Origin: Bacillota bacterium
GTDB taxonomy: Bacteria; Bacillota; UBA4882; UBA8346
NCBI GenBank assembly: GCA_023429995.1
Contig: JAEZCE010000005.1
Span: 55,336 to 119,335 of the forward strand
Length of the DNA: 64,000 nucleotides
Reading direction: 5' to 3'
Shown here: one piece after another, positions 55,462 to 64,000 of the stretch
Numbering within the stretch: the first letter of the stretch is position 1
How the letters are laid out: the number at the start of each line of letters is the position of its first letter
Made by a program: the position numbers and the translations under genes
The notes under the pieces: model-generated
The model's input: the letters and a program-made list of their open reading frames with translations, nothing else
Database searches by the model: none
What the model was told of the DNA's origin: nothing

Positions 55462-56517
55462 TTGGCCTCCCACCACAAGCTTGATGAACGTAAAAAAAGC
55501 ATACTGAAAGTGGTCACGGATGATTATATATCATCCGCAGAGCCGGTAGGTTCCAGGACGATTGCCCGCAGGTATAATCTGGGCTTGTCTCCGGCCACCA
55601 TCCGTAATGAGATGGCTGATTTAGAGGAGAGCGGCTATTTGGAACAGCCGCATACGTCTGCCGGCCGGATTCCATCGGAGATAGGGTATCGTTATTATGT
55701 TGATGCCTTGGTTTCTTTGCAAAGACTTTCAAAGCAGGAAATTGAGAACATTTACAAGGAGATGGAAGGCTACCACCGGGAAATCGAATCAATTATTCAC
55801 CAGACTTCCAAGATCCTGGTCCAATTGACGAAGTATCCTTCGGTGGTATTAAGTCCGCAGTTTCAAAGCGCGATTTTTCGCCATATTCAGTTGGTGAAAT
55901 TGTCGGCTACCACGGTTTTAGTTTTAATCGTTACCGATACCGGGTATGTTGAAAATAAAATTATTGAACTGCAAAGGGAAGTTTCTGCCGAGGAACTGGA
56001 TCGAATCTCCGAATTGCTCAATAAAAAGCTGCGCGGTGTTTGCTTGAAAGACCTTCAAACCACGCTCCTTAACGACATTCGCTCCGAACTTGTGCTTCAT
56101 GACAAATTTTTTAATGAATCCATTAAGTTATTGATCAAGGCCATTGCCAATCGGACCAATGAAAGAGTGTATGTTGACGGGGCTATGAAAATACTTGAGC
56201 AACCGGAATTTACCGATCTTGAAAAATTCAAGCCGCTGATGACCGCGCTTGAAGAAGAGGAAAGATTATATAAATTGCTTTCCCGCAATCAAGGCCGCGG
56301 GGCTCAGGTTAAAATCGGTCATGAAAATGAGGAATTAGGTTTAAACGATTGTAGCGTCATCACATCCAGCTATGAAATAGCCGGTCGCGCGGTAGGGGTT
56401 ATCGGAATACTGGGCCCGACCCGGATGGATTATGCGAAGGTTGTCCCGATAGTTGAATATACCTCTTCAATTTTAAGCGAGCTACTAACCGCCATCAGTA
56501 AACGTGGCTTGAAATGA
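55462..56517 (+). CDS. hrcA: Heat-inducible transcription repressor HrcA
   Basis: 351 residues from a TTG, 8 nt after GAGGTG. An N-terminal winged helix (LDERKKSILKVVTDDYISSA, then EPVGSRTIARRYNLGLSPAT and MADLEESGYLEQPHTSAGR) is followed by the GAF-like HrcA domain with QFQSAIFRHIQLVKLSATTV and the C-terminal VGVIGPTRMDYAKV pattern (here VGVIGILGPTRMDYAKVVPI). HrcA binds CIRCE and, helped by a chaperonin, represses heat-shock genes. In this operon the chaperonin next to it is the archaeal type, raising the question of which chaperonin assists it. Confidence 0.98.
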   Translation: MASHHKLDERKKSILKVVTDDYISSAEPVGSRTIARRYNLGLSPATIRNEMADLEESGYLEQPHTSAGRIPSEIGYRYYVDALVSLQRLSKQEIENIYKEMEGYHREIESIIHQTSKILVQLTKYPSVVLSPQFQSAIFRHIQLVKLSATTVLVLIVTDTGYVENKIIELQREVSAEELDRISELLNKKLRGVCLKDLQTTLLNDIRSELVLHDKFFNESIKLLIKAIANRTNERVYVDGAMKILEQPEFTDLEKFKPLMTALEEEERLYKLLSRNQGRGAQVKIGHENEELGLNDCSVITSSYEIAGRAVGVIGILGPTRMDYAKVVPIVEYTSSILSELLTAISKRGLK

Positions 56518-56618
56518 ATCGTTAAATGAAGGGAATACCGATTAAAATCTCCAGGTTGCGTATAATAAAGTAAACATCTACCTGTTTTCCCTACCTCTAT
56601 GAAACCTGGGGGCATCAA

Positions 56619-58169
56619 ATGTCAGTCAAAGAATTTACCGAATGTTCCGAAGTCGATCAATATACGGCAGCTTTAGTAACCAACTGTGGAGCCATCCGGG
56701 CTGTTACTGAAGCAGTTCAGGGCACGATTGGTCCAAAGGGTCTGGATTGTATGCTGGTTGATCCTTTCGGCGGAATTATGGTCACCAATGATGGCGTTAC
56801 TATCCTTAAAACCATGGATGTTACTCATCCGGCAGCCCGGATCTTAATCAGCGCCGCCGAATATCAAGAACAACAAGTGGGGGACGGCACCACCACAGCC
56901 ACCATCATTGCCGGCACCTTGGTATCCGAAGGCGTTAACCAGGTTCTTAAAGGGGTACCCGTCGTCAGAGTCATCGAAGGAATTCGTTTGGGAGTTGAGA
57001 GGGCTCTGCAATTCCTGGCGGAAGCGAAAATCCCCGCCCGCGATTTGTCAGGCCCGATACTACATAGAGTTGCTTTCATCGCGGCCCGTGAAAATAAGGA
57101 TTTGGCCGACATCGTTATAAAAGCGGCCCGGATAGTGGGATCTGAACGCCTGGGTTCAGATGAATTTAAACTGGCAGACCAAGTGGTCTCTCTTGAAGGT
57201 TCGGAAAGTACAATCATCCAAGGCGCGATCATCAATCGGGTGCCTCTGAACCGCGAGATGCCAAGATGCTTTAAGAAGACCAGGATTTTAATTATCGATG
57301 ATGCCTTGGAGCCAGTTAAAGTTGATGCGGAGGCATTAACCACCGAAACAGGCTTCAATCATCAATTACATAAAGAACAAGAATTAATCGACGGTATTAA
57401 GAAGATTGCGGATTTAGGAGTGGGGGCCGTCTTTGTAGACCGGTTCATTTGTGATTCGGTAGAAGATTTATTAACAGACTTAGGGATGATCGGGATTCAA
57501 GGCGTTTGCCGCGATGAATGGCGCCGTTTGGCGGAGATGACCGGAGCCAGGCCCATCAAAAGAGGCAGTTTGTCAAAAGCTCCGGAAGACTTAATGGCTT
57601 TAACCGGTGAAATCGGCCGGCTTTCCGTGGATGATAAGTTTCATCAAACTCGTATTTTTGGGAAATCCAACCAAAATTATGTGACCATAATCGCAGGAGC
57701 TCATACTAAAGAGGTGGTTTGCGAGAAAGAACGGATTATGAAAGATGCGGCTTCGGCCTTACAAGCAGCTTGGCGTGATGGGGTCGTACCGGGCGGCGGC
57801 AGTGTTGAGATCAGCGTTGCCAGGAAAATGAATGAAATACCGCTACGGGACATGACTTGTTATGGTTATCATTGCGTGATTGAAGCATTAAAAAAACCCC
57901 TCATTCAAATATGCGCCAATGCAGGGTTCAACCCGCTGGAAAAAGTTGCTGAAGTGTTGGGCTTTGTGGAGCAGTCAGGTTCCAACGCCATGGGTGTAAA
58001 TTGTGAAACCGGCGCCATCGAGGATTTAACCGAGTTGGGAATATGGGATCCGTACCTGGTAAAGTATCAAGCAATCAAGACCGCCGGTGAAGTTGGAGAA
58101 GCTATATTACGGATTCATATGATTATAAAAATGAAAGAGGAAAAGGTCCATCATGACGAAAAAACATGA
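56619..58169 (+). CDS. Archaeal-like (group III) chaperonin, thermosome/CCT family
   Basis: 516 residues; ATG at 56619 follows GGGGG. Not GroEL: it matches thermosome/CCT subunits. Motifs are GTIGPKGLDCMLVDPFGG, NDGVTILKTMDV, the nucleotide-binding VGDGTTTATIIAG (about residue 88), ERIMKDAASALQ and DGVVPGGGSVEI. The C-terminus (RIHMIIKMKEEKVHHDEKT) lacks the GGM tail of GroEL. Group III chaperonins were described in Carboxydothermus and relatives, where they sit in the dnaK operon, fold proteins in an ATP-driven ring with a built-in lid and need no GroES. Its end overlaps the grpE start by 17 bp. The gene lies between hrcA and grpE under CIRCE control. Confidence 0.95.
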   Translation: MSVKEFTECSEVDQYTAALVTNCGAIRAVTEAVQGTIGPKGLDCMLVDPFGGIMVTNDGVTILKTMDVTHPAARILISAAEYQEQQVGDGTTTATIIAGTLVSEGVNQVLKGVPVVRVIEGIRLGVERALQFLAEAKIPARDLSGPILHRVAFIAARENKDLADIVIKAARIVGSERLGSDEFKLADQVVSLEGSESTIIQGAIINRVPLNREMPRCFKKTRILIIDDALEPVKVDAEALTTETGFNHQLHKEQELIDGIKKIADLGVGAVFVDRFICDSVEDLLTDLGMIGIQGVCRDEWRRLAEMTGARPIKRGSLSKAPEDLMALTGEIGRLSVDDKFHQTRIFGKSNQNYVTIIAGAHTKEVVCEKERIMKDAASALQAAWRDGVVPGGGSVEISVARKMNEIPLRDMTCYGYHCVIEALKKPLIQICANAGFNPLEKVAEVLGFVEQSGSNAMGVNCETGAIEDLTELGIWDPYLVKYQAIKTAGEVGEAILRIHMIIKMKEEKVHHDEKT

Positions 58170-58752
58170 CGAGGCAGCGGAAACAGCTGCTGTGACACAA
58201 GAAAACATTCAAACCGGTGCAACTCTTGAGGAACAGAAGGTCGAATCAGCCCCGGAAAATCAAAACAATGATGAACAGGATAGGATTGCCGGCTTAGAGG
58301 CACAACTGGAGCAGGCCAAACAAGCCAAGGAAGAATATTATAACCGGATGCTCCGGACTCAAGCGGATTTGGATAATTTCCGCCGCCGCAGCCGGCAGGA
58401 GATGGAACAATTATCCCTCTTTGGCGGGGAAACTCTTATTAAAAAGATTTTACCGGTTCTCGACAGCTTAGAGCGGGCAGTGGGTTCTTTTGACGGGAAA
58501 GCCGAAAATAAAAGCTGGCAGGAGGGTGTAGATCTCACCCTGAAGCAATTTCAAAATATCTTGAAAAACGAGGGGCTTGAAGTTATTCCTGCTTTGAATG
58601 AGCCCTTCGATCCCCAGGTCCATGAGGCTGTTTCTCAAGAGCCTGGAGAACAAGTAACCACACCGACTGTTGTTGAAGAAATGCAAAAAGGTTATCTCTA
58701 CAAGGGGAAATTATTACGGCCGGCCTTGGTTAAAGTTGCTGTACCGCAGTAA
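58153..58752 (+). CDS. grpE: Nucleotide exchange factor GrpE
   Basis: 199 residues; the start overlaps the chaperonin's last 17 bp, so translation is coupled. A long N-terminal acidic helix (GLEAQLEQAKQAKEEYYNRM) leads into LRTQADLDNFRRRSRQE, the GrpE dimerisation helix, and the beta-wing signature at the C-terminus (PFDPQVHEAVSQEPGEQ, VVEEMQKGYLYKGKLLRPAL, VKVA). GrpE exchanges ADP for ATP on DnaK. Confidence 0.97.
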   Translation: MTKKHDEAAETAAVTQENIQTGATLEEQKVESAPENQNNDEQDRIAGLEAQLEQAKQAKEEYYNRMLRTQADLDNFRRRSRQEMEQLSLFGGETLIKKILPVLDSLERAVGSFDGKAENKSWQEGVDLTLKQFQNILKNEGLEVIPALNEPFDPQVHEAVSQEPGEQVTTPTVVEEMQKGYLYKGKLLRPALVKVAVPQ

Positions 58753-58916
58753 ATAAAAATGAAAGTAAAGGGCGCGTGCAGGCGCGAGCCGGCATACGGC
58801 AGCCGGAAGGGAACGGACCGGTTTCAAAAGAAAAACCGGCTTCCGACTTTTGGCTCTAAGCCCTTTCAAAATTGAAATTAAACAATTGAATCTTAAACAA
58901 AATGGGGGTTATCAAA

Positions 58917-60767
58917 ATGGCTAAAGTTTTAGGAATTGATTTAGGAACGACCAACTCTTGTATGGCCGTAATGGAAGGCGGCGAGTCCGTCGTTATCCCG
59001 AATGCCGAGGGAGGGCGTACCACTCCGTCAGTGGTTGGATTTTCAAAAACCGGTGAACGGATGGTTGGACAGGTAGCCAAACGGCAAGCTGTTGCCAATC
59101 CCGATCGCACCGTGGTGTCTATTAAAAGAAGAATGGGTACCGACTATAAAGTGGGAATTGATGATAAACAGTATACTCCGCCGGAAATTTCGGCGATGAT
59201 TCTTCAAAAGATGAAAGCCGACGCCGAGAGTTACTTGGGAGAAAAAATCAGCCAGGCCGTTATTACGGTTCCGGCATATTTCTCCGATGCGCAGCGGCAG
59301 GCTACCAAAGACGCCGGCCGTATTGCGGGACTCGAAGTACTCCGGATTGTGAATGAACCGACCGCTGCGGCTCTGGCATATGGGCTTGACAAGGGCGGCG
59401 ACCACACCATCCTGGTATACGATTTAGGCGGCGGAACTTTTGATGTTTCCATCCTGGAACTGGGCGACGGCGTTTTTGAAGTCAAAGCCACCGGCGGTAA
59501 CACCCGGCTCGGCGGTGATGATTTTGATGAACGTGTAGTTAATTGGATGGCGGATCAGTTTAAAAAAGATAATGGAATCGACCTTCGGAACGACCGGATG
59601 GCCCTTCAACGCCTGAAAGAAGCGGCCGAAAAAGCTAAAATCGAGCTTTCAGGTCTGGCATCCACCGGTGTTAATCTTCCGTTCATTACCGCAGTGAACG
59701 GTGAGCCCAAACACTTGGATTTAACCTTAACCCGGGCCAAATTCGATGAACTCACTGCTGATTTGGTTGAAGCGACAGTGGGACCGACGAAGCGGGCCCT
59801 AACCGATGCCGGTTTGGATCTTAAAGATATCGATAAGATCATTCTCGTTGGAGGTTCCACTCGTATTCCGGCTGTACAAGATGTCGTCAAGAAAATAACC
59901 GGCAAAGAACCCTATAAAGGCGTGAACCCTGATGAAGTGGTGGCCGTGGGTGCCGCAATTCAGGCCGGCGTTTTAACCGGTGAAGTGAAGGACATTGTTT
60001 TGCTGGATGTCACTCCGCTTTCGCTTGGTCTGGAAACTTTGGGCGGTGTATTCACCCGGATCATCGACCGGAACACCACCATCCCGACTTCCAAGGCGCA
60101 AATTTTCTCTACTGCGGCCGACAGTCAAACCGCGGTTGATATTCACGTCCTGCAAGGTGAAAGGCCAATGGCTGCCGATAATATTACCCTGGGGCAATTC
60201 AGGTTGGATGGAATTCCACCGGCGCCCAGAGGAATCCCCCAGATCGAAGTTACTTTCGATATAGACGCCAATGGTATCGTTCATGTATCGGCCAAGGATA
60301 AAGGGACCGGAAAAGAACAAAAAGTTACCATTACCACCTCCAGCGGCCTTAAAGAGGACGATATCAGCCGGATGGTAAAGGAAGCCGAGTCCCATGCGGA
60401 AGATGATAAGAAACGCCGGGAAGAGGCGGATTTAGTCAATGAAGCGGACGGTCTCATCTATACCACTGAAAAGACTTTGAAAGATATTGGCGATAAAGCG
60501 GAAAAGTCCCATGTGGAACGGGTCCAACAGGCTAAGGATGAATTGCAAAAGGCAGTGACGGCCAAGAATTTGGAAGATATCAAAACCAAAAAGGAAGCCT
60601 TGGAAAAGACGCTGCATGATTTATCGGCTACGATATACAGCCAAGCTAATCCAAACCAAGCCGGTCCGGGGGCTGCTCCGGGCGCCGATCAGGGACCGAC
60701 CGGTTATGGACCGCAAGGCGAGGGGCCGACGGTTGATGCCGATTATAAAGTCCAGGATGATAAGTAA
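58917..60767 (+). CDS. dnaK: Chaperone DnaK (Hsp70)
   Basis: 616 residues from the ATG at 58917, 8 nt after GGGGG. N-terminal ATPase signatures IGIDLGTTNS-type (LGIDLGTTNSCMAVMEGG), VYDLGGGTFDVSIL and IILVGGSTRIPAVQ, then linker DVTPLSLG, the substrate-binding sandwich and a helical lid ending with a Gly/Pro-rich tail and DADYKVQDDK. Complete and unremarkable for the family. The 165-bp gap after grpE contains GC-rich small hairpins, which may tune relative expression. Confidence 0.99.
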   Translation: MAKVLGIDLGTTNSCMAVMEGGESVVIPNAEGGRTTPSVVGFSKTGERMVGQVAKRQAVANPDRTVVSIKRRMGTDYKVGIDDKQYTPPEISAMILQKMKADAESYLGEKISQAVITVPAYFSDAQRQATKDAGRIAGLEVLRIVNEPTAAALAYGLDKGGDHTILVYDLGGGTFDVSILELGDGVFEVKATGGNTRLGGDDFDERVVNWMADQFKKDNGIDLRNDRMALQRLKEAAEKAKIELSGLASTGVNLPFITAVNGEPKHLDLTLTRAKFDELTADLVEATVGPTKRALTDAGLDLKDIDKIILVGGSTRIPAVQDVVKKITGKEPYKGVNPDEVVAVGAAIQAGVLTGEVKDIVLLDVTPLSLGLETLGGVFTRIIDRNTTIPTSKAQIFSTAADSQTAVDIHVLQGERPMAADNITLGQFRLDGIPPAPRGIPQIEVTFDIDANGIVHVSAKDKGTGKEQKVTITTSSGLKEDDISRMVKEAESHAEDDKKRREEADLVNEADGLIYTTEKTLKDIGDKAEKSHVERVQQAKDELQKAVTAKNLEDIKTKKEALEKTLHDLSATIYSQANPNQAGPGAAPGADQGPTGYGPQGEGPTVDADYKVQDDK

Positions 60768-60886
60768 GCGATTGAAAATTGACAATGAATATTGACAGTT
60801 GAATAGAGGTTTGAAACGCAGTTTCGGCCCGAACGAATTATTTAACAATTGACAATGAGGAGTCGCTGATCGATAATGGAGTAGTT

Positions 60887-60912
60887 ATCAATCCCGGCCA
60901 GCCGGGATTGAT
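60887..60912. repeat. Perfect hairpin in the dnaK-dnaJ gap
   Basis: ATCAATCCCGG-CCAG-CCGGGATTGAT, an 11-bp stem without a T-run. The 283-bp gap also repeats ATTGACAATGA/ATTGACAGTTG (60776-60799, 60847-60858) with an inverted counterpart near 61002-61035 (GTTGTCAATGGTTGACTGTC). The gap probably holds a small inserted repeat element within the operon. Confidence 0.55.
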
Positions 60913-61050
60913 ATCCGACTTCGGCTTGGAAACAGTCTCGGGAATCCAGGCTAAAATTATTTTTTGAAGCTTATTTTTTTGAAACGTTATTTTCGTTGTC
61001 AATGGTTGACTGTCAGTTTGAACGATTGTTAATTGAAAGGAAATGCTTAC

Positions 61051-62187
61051 ATGGCAAAACGTGATTATTATGAGGTGCTGGGGGTAACGAAGGGCGCAAC
61101 CGATGAAGAATTAAAAAAAGCTTATCGGAAACTGGCCCGTCAATATCACCCGGATGTGAATAAAGACAACCCCAAAGAAGCAGAGGCCAAATTTAAAGAG
61201 ATCAATGAAGCCTATGGCGTATTGAGTGATCCCCAGAAAAGAGCGGCCTATGATCAATTCGGCCACGCGGCCAGCGACCCCAATTTCGGCGCCGGGGGCG
61301 GCGGCTTTAACGGTGATTTCGGCTTTGAAGGTTTCGGAGATATTTTTGACATGTTTTTTGGCGGTGGCGGGAATTCGGGGGGACGACGCAAGAATGGCCC
61401 GCAACGGGGTAACGACTTACGGTATGATATGGAGATCTCCTTTGAGGAAGCGGCATTCGGCAAAGATGCCACAGTGGATGTACCCCGGACCGAAGTGTGT
61501 CCGACCTGCAAAGGAAATTGCGCCAAGCCCGGAACTCCAATCAAAACCTGTCCGGCCTGTAATGGATCGGGCCAGGTCCAGGTGACCCAAAGTACGGCTT
61601 TTGGAAGATTTGTAAACGTACGGACCTGCGACAAATGTCAAGGGGCCGGCAAGACTATTGAAACACCCTGCCCTGAGTGTAGTGGAACGGGCCGGGTTCG
61701 CAAGACCCGCAAAATCGATGTTAAAATTCCCGGCGGAGTCGAGAGCGGTTCCAGACTGCGGATCTCGGGAGAAGGTGAAGCCGGAACCCGGGGCGGCCAA
61801 TCCGGGGATTTGTATATTTATATTTATGTCAAGCCTCATGCCAAGTTTGAAAGACAAGGAAACGACGTCGTCAGTGAAATTAAAATCAGCATGACTCAGG
61901 CGACTTTGGGGACCACCGTCCTGGTAGATACCCTGGACGGTAAAGTCGAGTTGAGGATCCCCGAGGGCACCCAACACGGCACCAGCTTCAGAATGCGCGG
62001 CCATGGGATTACATCCTTGCGTGGACACGGCCGGGGCGACCATCATGTAAGGGTCAAGGTGACGATTCCATCCCGTATCAACAGTGAGCAGAGGGAACTT
62101 TTGCAGAAACTGGCTCTTTCTTTCGGAGAAGAAATTGAAGAAGATAAGGGTTTCATGGGTAAAGTGAAGGATGCTTTTGGAAAGTGA
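61051..62187 (+). CDS. dnaJ: Chaperone DnaJ (Hsp40)
   Basis: 378 residues from the ATG at 61051 after AAAGGAAA. J domain residues 1-70 with the HPD tripeptide (QYHPDVNKDN), a Gly/Phe-rich region, then four zinc-binding repeats: CPTCKGNC, CPACNGSG, CDKCQGAG and CPECSGTG. The first has Cys in place of the final Gly of CxxCxGxG. The C-terminal peptide-binding domains follow (DVKIPGGVESGSRLRISGEG). It delivers substrates to DnaK and stimulates its ATPase. Last chaperone gene of the operon, with a terminator downstream. Confidence 0.98.
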   Translation: MAKRDYYEVLGVTKGATDEELKKAYRKLARQYHPDVNKDNPKEAEAKFKEINEAYGVLSDPQKRAAYDQFGHAASDPNFGAGGGGFNGDFGFEGFGDIFDMFFGGGGNSGGRRKNGPQRGNDLRYDMEISFEEAAFGKDATVDVPRTEVCPTCKGNCAKPGTPIKTCPACNGSGQVQVTQSTAFGRFVNVRTCDKCQGAGKTIETPCPECSGTGRVRKTRKIDVKIPGGVESGSRLRISGEGEAGTRGGQSGDLYIYIYVKPHAKFERQGNDVVSEIKISMTQATLGTTVLVDTLDGKVELRIPEGTQHGTSFRMRGHGITSLRGHGRGDHHVRVKVTIPSRINSEQRELLQKLALSFGEEIEEDKGFMGKVKDAFGK

Positions 62188-62238
62188 CCTTTTGGTATGA
62201 TTTTGCTTTATCTATCGATTCATTGTCAATCAGTTCAC

Positions 62239-62273
62239 GGGGAGCCTTTTGCATGCAGGGGGTTCCCTTTTTT
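62239..62273 (+). terminator. Terminator after dnaJ
   Basis: GGGAGCC / GGTTCCC stem (one G-T pair) followed by six T. Confidence 0.7.
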
Positions 62274-62314
62274 AATCATCGTTTTTATTTTTCATTTTCG
62301 AAAGGAGATACTCT

Positions 62315-63289
62315 TTGACCAGCGGATCGTTTTGGAGTGAGATTAAGGTGGAAGTTCCCGTAGAGTATGGGGAAATCATCGCCGAGATTTTTCAGGAAGA
62401 AGGAGCGGGCGGCGTAGTGTACGATGACCCCCAGATACGGCAGAAAGTTGTCTTGCAGGATGATGAATACTTTGGGAAAGAATTGGATCAAACCATCCCC
62501 GAGCATTTTGGATTGCGGGTGTATTATCCGGTTGACGACAGACTTGGCCAACGGATCGAACGGCTTAAGGATAAAATTGCGGCGATCCTGGGACATCCGC
62601 CGGTTTTTGAGTTAAGACAGGTCCAGGAAGAAGACTGGGCCGAAGCATGGAAGTCCTATTTCAAGCCGGAGCATATCGGGAAAATCGTCATTAAGCCAAG
62701 CTGGGAAGATTACACGGCTGTTTCTGGCGAGTTGGTGATCGAGCTTGATCCCGGCATGGCTTTTGGGACCGGCACCCATCCCACCACCCGGCTTTGTCTG
62801 ACCCTGCTTCCGGAAGTTGTCAACCCCGGGACCCAATTGCTTGATCTGGGGACCGGTTCCGGCATTTTAGCGCTGGCGGCCGCTAAATTGGGAGCCTCCA
62901 AAGTTGTGGCCACCGACATCGATCCTCTGGCAGTGCGGGTTGCCAAAGAAAATTTCCTTCGGAATCAAGTGGAGGAACAAATCCAGGTCTATCAGAGCGA
63001 CTTGCTGGAACGGCCTTTGCCGGTTCAATTCAATTTGGTGGTCGCCAATATCATCACCAATGCGATTTTGGAAGTTATCCCCAACCTCCCGAAGGTTTTG
63101 GAGCAAGGCGGCCTGTTTCTGGCCTCGGGAATCATTGAAGAACGTTTCCCGGAAGTAAAGTCAGCTTTGGAGCAGCATGGTTTTTCCTTGAAAAAATATA
63201 TCACCGAGGATGGCTGGGTAGGGTTGATTGCGACCCGGAGCGGCTTGGACGAGATGGATGAAAGATTAACAACGGTTAACTTTTTTTAG
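62315..63289 (+). CDS. prmA: Ribosomal protein L11 methyltransferase PrmA
   Basis: 324 residues from a TTG preceded by AAAGGAGA. An N-terminal substrate-recognition domain (WSEIKVEVPVEYGEIIAEIF) precedes the SAM-binding Rossmann fold: DPGMAFGTGTHPTTRLCL, LDLGTGSGILALAAAKLGA, ATDIDPLAV and the NPPY-like VVANIITNAI. It trimethylates L11 using S-adenosylmethionine. Its place downstream of dnaJ is the standard Bacillota order, but here a terminator lies between them, so it may have its own promoter. Confidence 0.96.
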   Translation: MTSGSFWSEIKVEVPVEYGEIIAEIFQEEGAGGVVYDDPQIRQKVVLQDDEYFGKELDQTIPEHFGLRVYYPVDDRLGQRIERLKDKIAAILGHPPVFELRQVQEEDWAEAWKSYFKPEHIGKIVIKPSWEDYTAVSGELVIELDPGMAFGTGTHPTTRLCLTLLPEVVNPGTQLLDLGTGSGILALAAAKLGASKVVATDIDPLAVRVAKENFLRNQVEEQIQVYQSDLLERPLPVQFNLVVANIITNAILEVIPNLPKVLEQGGLFLASGIIEERFPEVKSALEQHGFSLKKYITEDGWVGLIATRSGLDEMDERLTTVNFF

Positions 63290-63408
63290 GCTAGTAATGG
63301 GTAAAAAGTGCTTTTGGGATTTCTTCGAAAATTTCGGGGACTCACGGAGGAGTCCCACGGAACTTGCAAACGAGTCCCGGCAACTTCATCTTAATAGAGA
63401 CAAATCAT

Positions 63409-63440
63409 AACGCTTCGGCCTAGAAACCGGGCGTTTTTTT
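63409..63440 (+). terminator. Terminator after prmA
   Basis: AACGC...CGG / CCG...GCGTT stem followed by seven to eight T. A further perfect small hairpin GGGACTC/GAGTCCC lies upstream at about 63339-63358. Confidence 0.6.
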
Positions 63441-63882
63441 GTTTGAATGAGGGTCTACCGAAAAAGGCAATCAATAAATCCAACCTAACTCATCCTTGCC
63501 CAGAGGCGTTTTTTTCAGACTTGGTTGCATTTTTCTGCGCCTGGGGGAAACTTTTTGGCGCTGACGACTGGCGGGAGATTATTCTTTTGTTTTGTACTTT
63601 TCACACACTATTTTTGGTGGGAGCGCGGTAGGCAGGCCGAAGCGAGGAAAGGATTGAGGTTGCGCGGGAGTGAATTCGCTAAACATATTAAATTAAGTAT
63701 CTTATGGCGATGGAGGTTTTTATAATAATTTAATATTTTTTGAGTTTTCAAAAGGAGAATTCGAGGAATCTGAAGAATAAAACAAAAAATTATAATATTT
63801 TCGGAAGTGATTGAATCAAATGGTTAGTTACGAAAGAATCATATTGCTTTATTGGGCAATTTATCCTGAAATGTAATTGTGT
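63441..63882. other. Intergenic region, no gene seen
   Basis: Contains short open frames without ribosome sites or recognisable protein sequence, and no strong hairpin. AT-rich toward 63720-63880. Confidence 0.5.
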
Positions 63883-63982
63883 CAACCCTCCATCTTGGCT
63901 TCCGCGAATCCGGAGGATTCGACCTGAGGGAGGAACGAAGGGTTTGGCTTGCGAAGCTTTAGCAATCAAAAAGCCTACAGAA
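63883..63982 (+). repeat. Dispersed repeat, copy 2 (first copy at 10274-10372)
   Basis: Near-identical to 10274-10372 over its first 65 bp, including GAATCCGGAGGATTC and GGAGGAACGAAGG, then diverging with small indels. Confidence 0.85.
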
Positions 63983-63984
63983 TT

Positions 63985-64000
63985 ACAGTTCGTTTCTCCC
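63985..64000 (+). repeat. Start of another palindromic repeat copy cut by the window end
   Basis: ACAGTTCGTTTCTCCC matches the left end of the repeat at 25991-26006. Confidence 0.6.

Noticed and set aside
61417..62046. 209-codon minus-strand frame inside dnaJ
   Set aside because: It is a shadow of the dnaJ coding frame.
1..64000. tRNA or rRNA genes
   Set aside because: No cloverleaf with a GGTTCGAATCC-type arm or rRNA-like block was found on reading both strands.

Overview
The window looks like a chromosomal segment of a Bacillota (Firmicutes) bacterium that may have two membranes. Evidence for the lineage is the hrcA/CIRCE heat-shock operon, strong AGGAGG-type ribosome binding sites, YesM/YesN two-component pairs and the Clostridia-style order hemW / hrcA-grpE-dnaK-dnaJ-prmA. 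A predicted outer-membrane-like beta-barrel protein (14337-14969) and two extracytoplasmic solute-binding proteins without lipobox cysteines hint at a diderm envelope. I cannot name the species.

Layout. 1-7943 (minus): an ABC-type ATPase of the OLD/AAA_21 kind followed by a giant TPR protein (at least 1951 residues, cut by the window edge) whose N-terminus resembles TIR-like/nucleoside deoxyribosyltransferase domains; this is the best candidate here for an undescribed defence-like system. 8352-9170 (minus): polysaccharide deacetylase. 9.2-15.4 kb: a gene-poor, repeat-rich, decaying region with a minisatellite, inverted repeats, a group II intron with a frameshifted maturase inserted in a structured repeat whose empty counterpart lies 0.9 kb away in reverse orientation, two radC remnants, a small conserved-looking ORF and the beta-barrel protein. 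15.4-18.2 kb (minus): PocR-AraC regulator and an orphan family 5 solute-binding protein. 18.4-28.1 kb (plus): FAD-dependent oxidoreductase with a carbohydrate-binding-like tail, YesM/YesN two-component system and a sugar ABC transporter (binding protein and two permeases, no ATPase); a 410-bp long palindrome separates the binding protein from the permeases.

28.4-37.1 kb: shikimate kinase-like protein, C_GCAxxG_C_C protein, AT-rich membrane histidine kinase, a small ORF, a one-module nonribosomal peptide synthetase ending in a thioester reductase (C-A-T-R, split by a one-base slip in an A8 run and showing an abrupt base-composition change at the C/A boundary), and a LuxR-type response regulator. 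37.4-45.2 kb: a small ORF, a Gfo/Idh/MocA oxidoreductase, and two paralogous double HD-GYP proteins with progressively lost catalytic motifs, interspersed with small unknown proteins and a zinc-ribbon protein. 45.2-51.2 kb: RF3, thioredoxin, an MbfA-like ferritin/VIT1 iron transporter, a TetR regulator and SDR that share an operator, and a TIM-barrel sugar isomerase.

51.3-63.3 kb: hemW, then a minus-strand three-gene ABC exporter inserted ahead of the heat-shock operon CIRCE-hrcA-group III chaperonin-grpE-dnaK-dnaJ, then prmA. The archaeal-type chaperonin gene occupies the slot between hrcA and grpE, so it should be expressed under HrcA control together with the DnaK machine. The last 700 bp hold only a terminator and repeat copies shared with the 10-kb and 15/26-kb regions.
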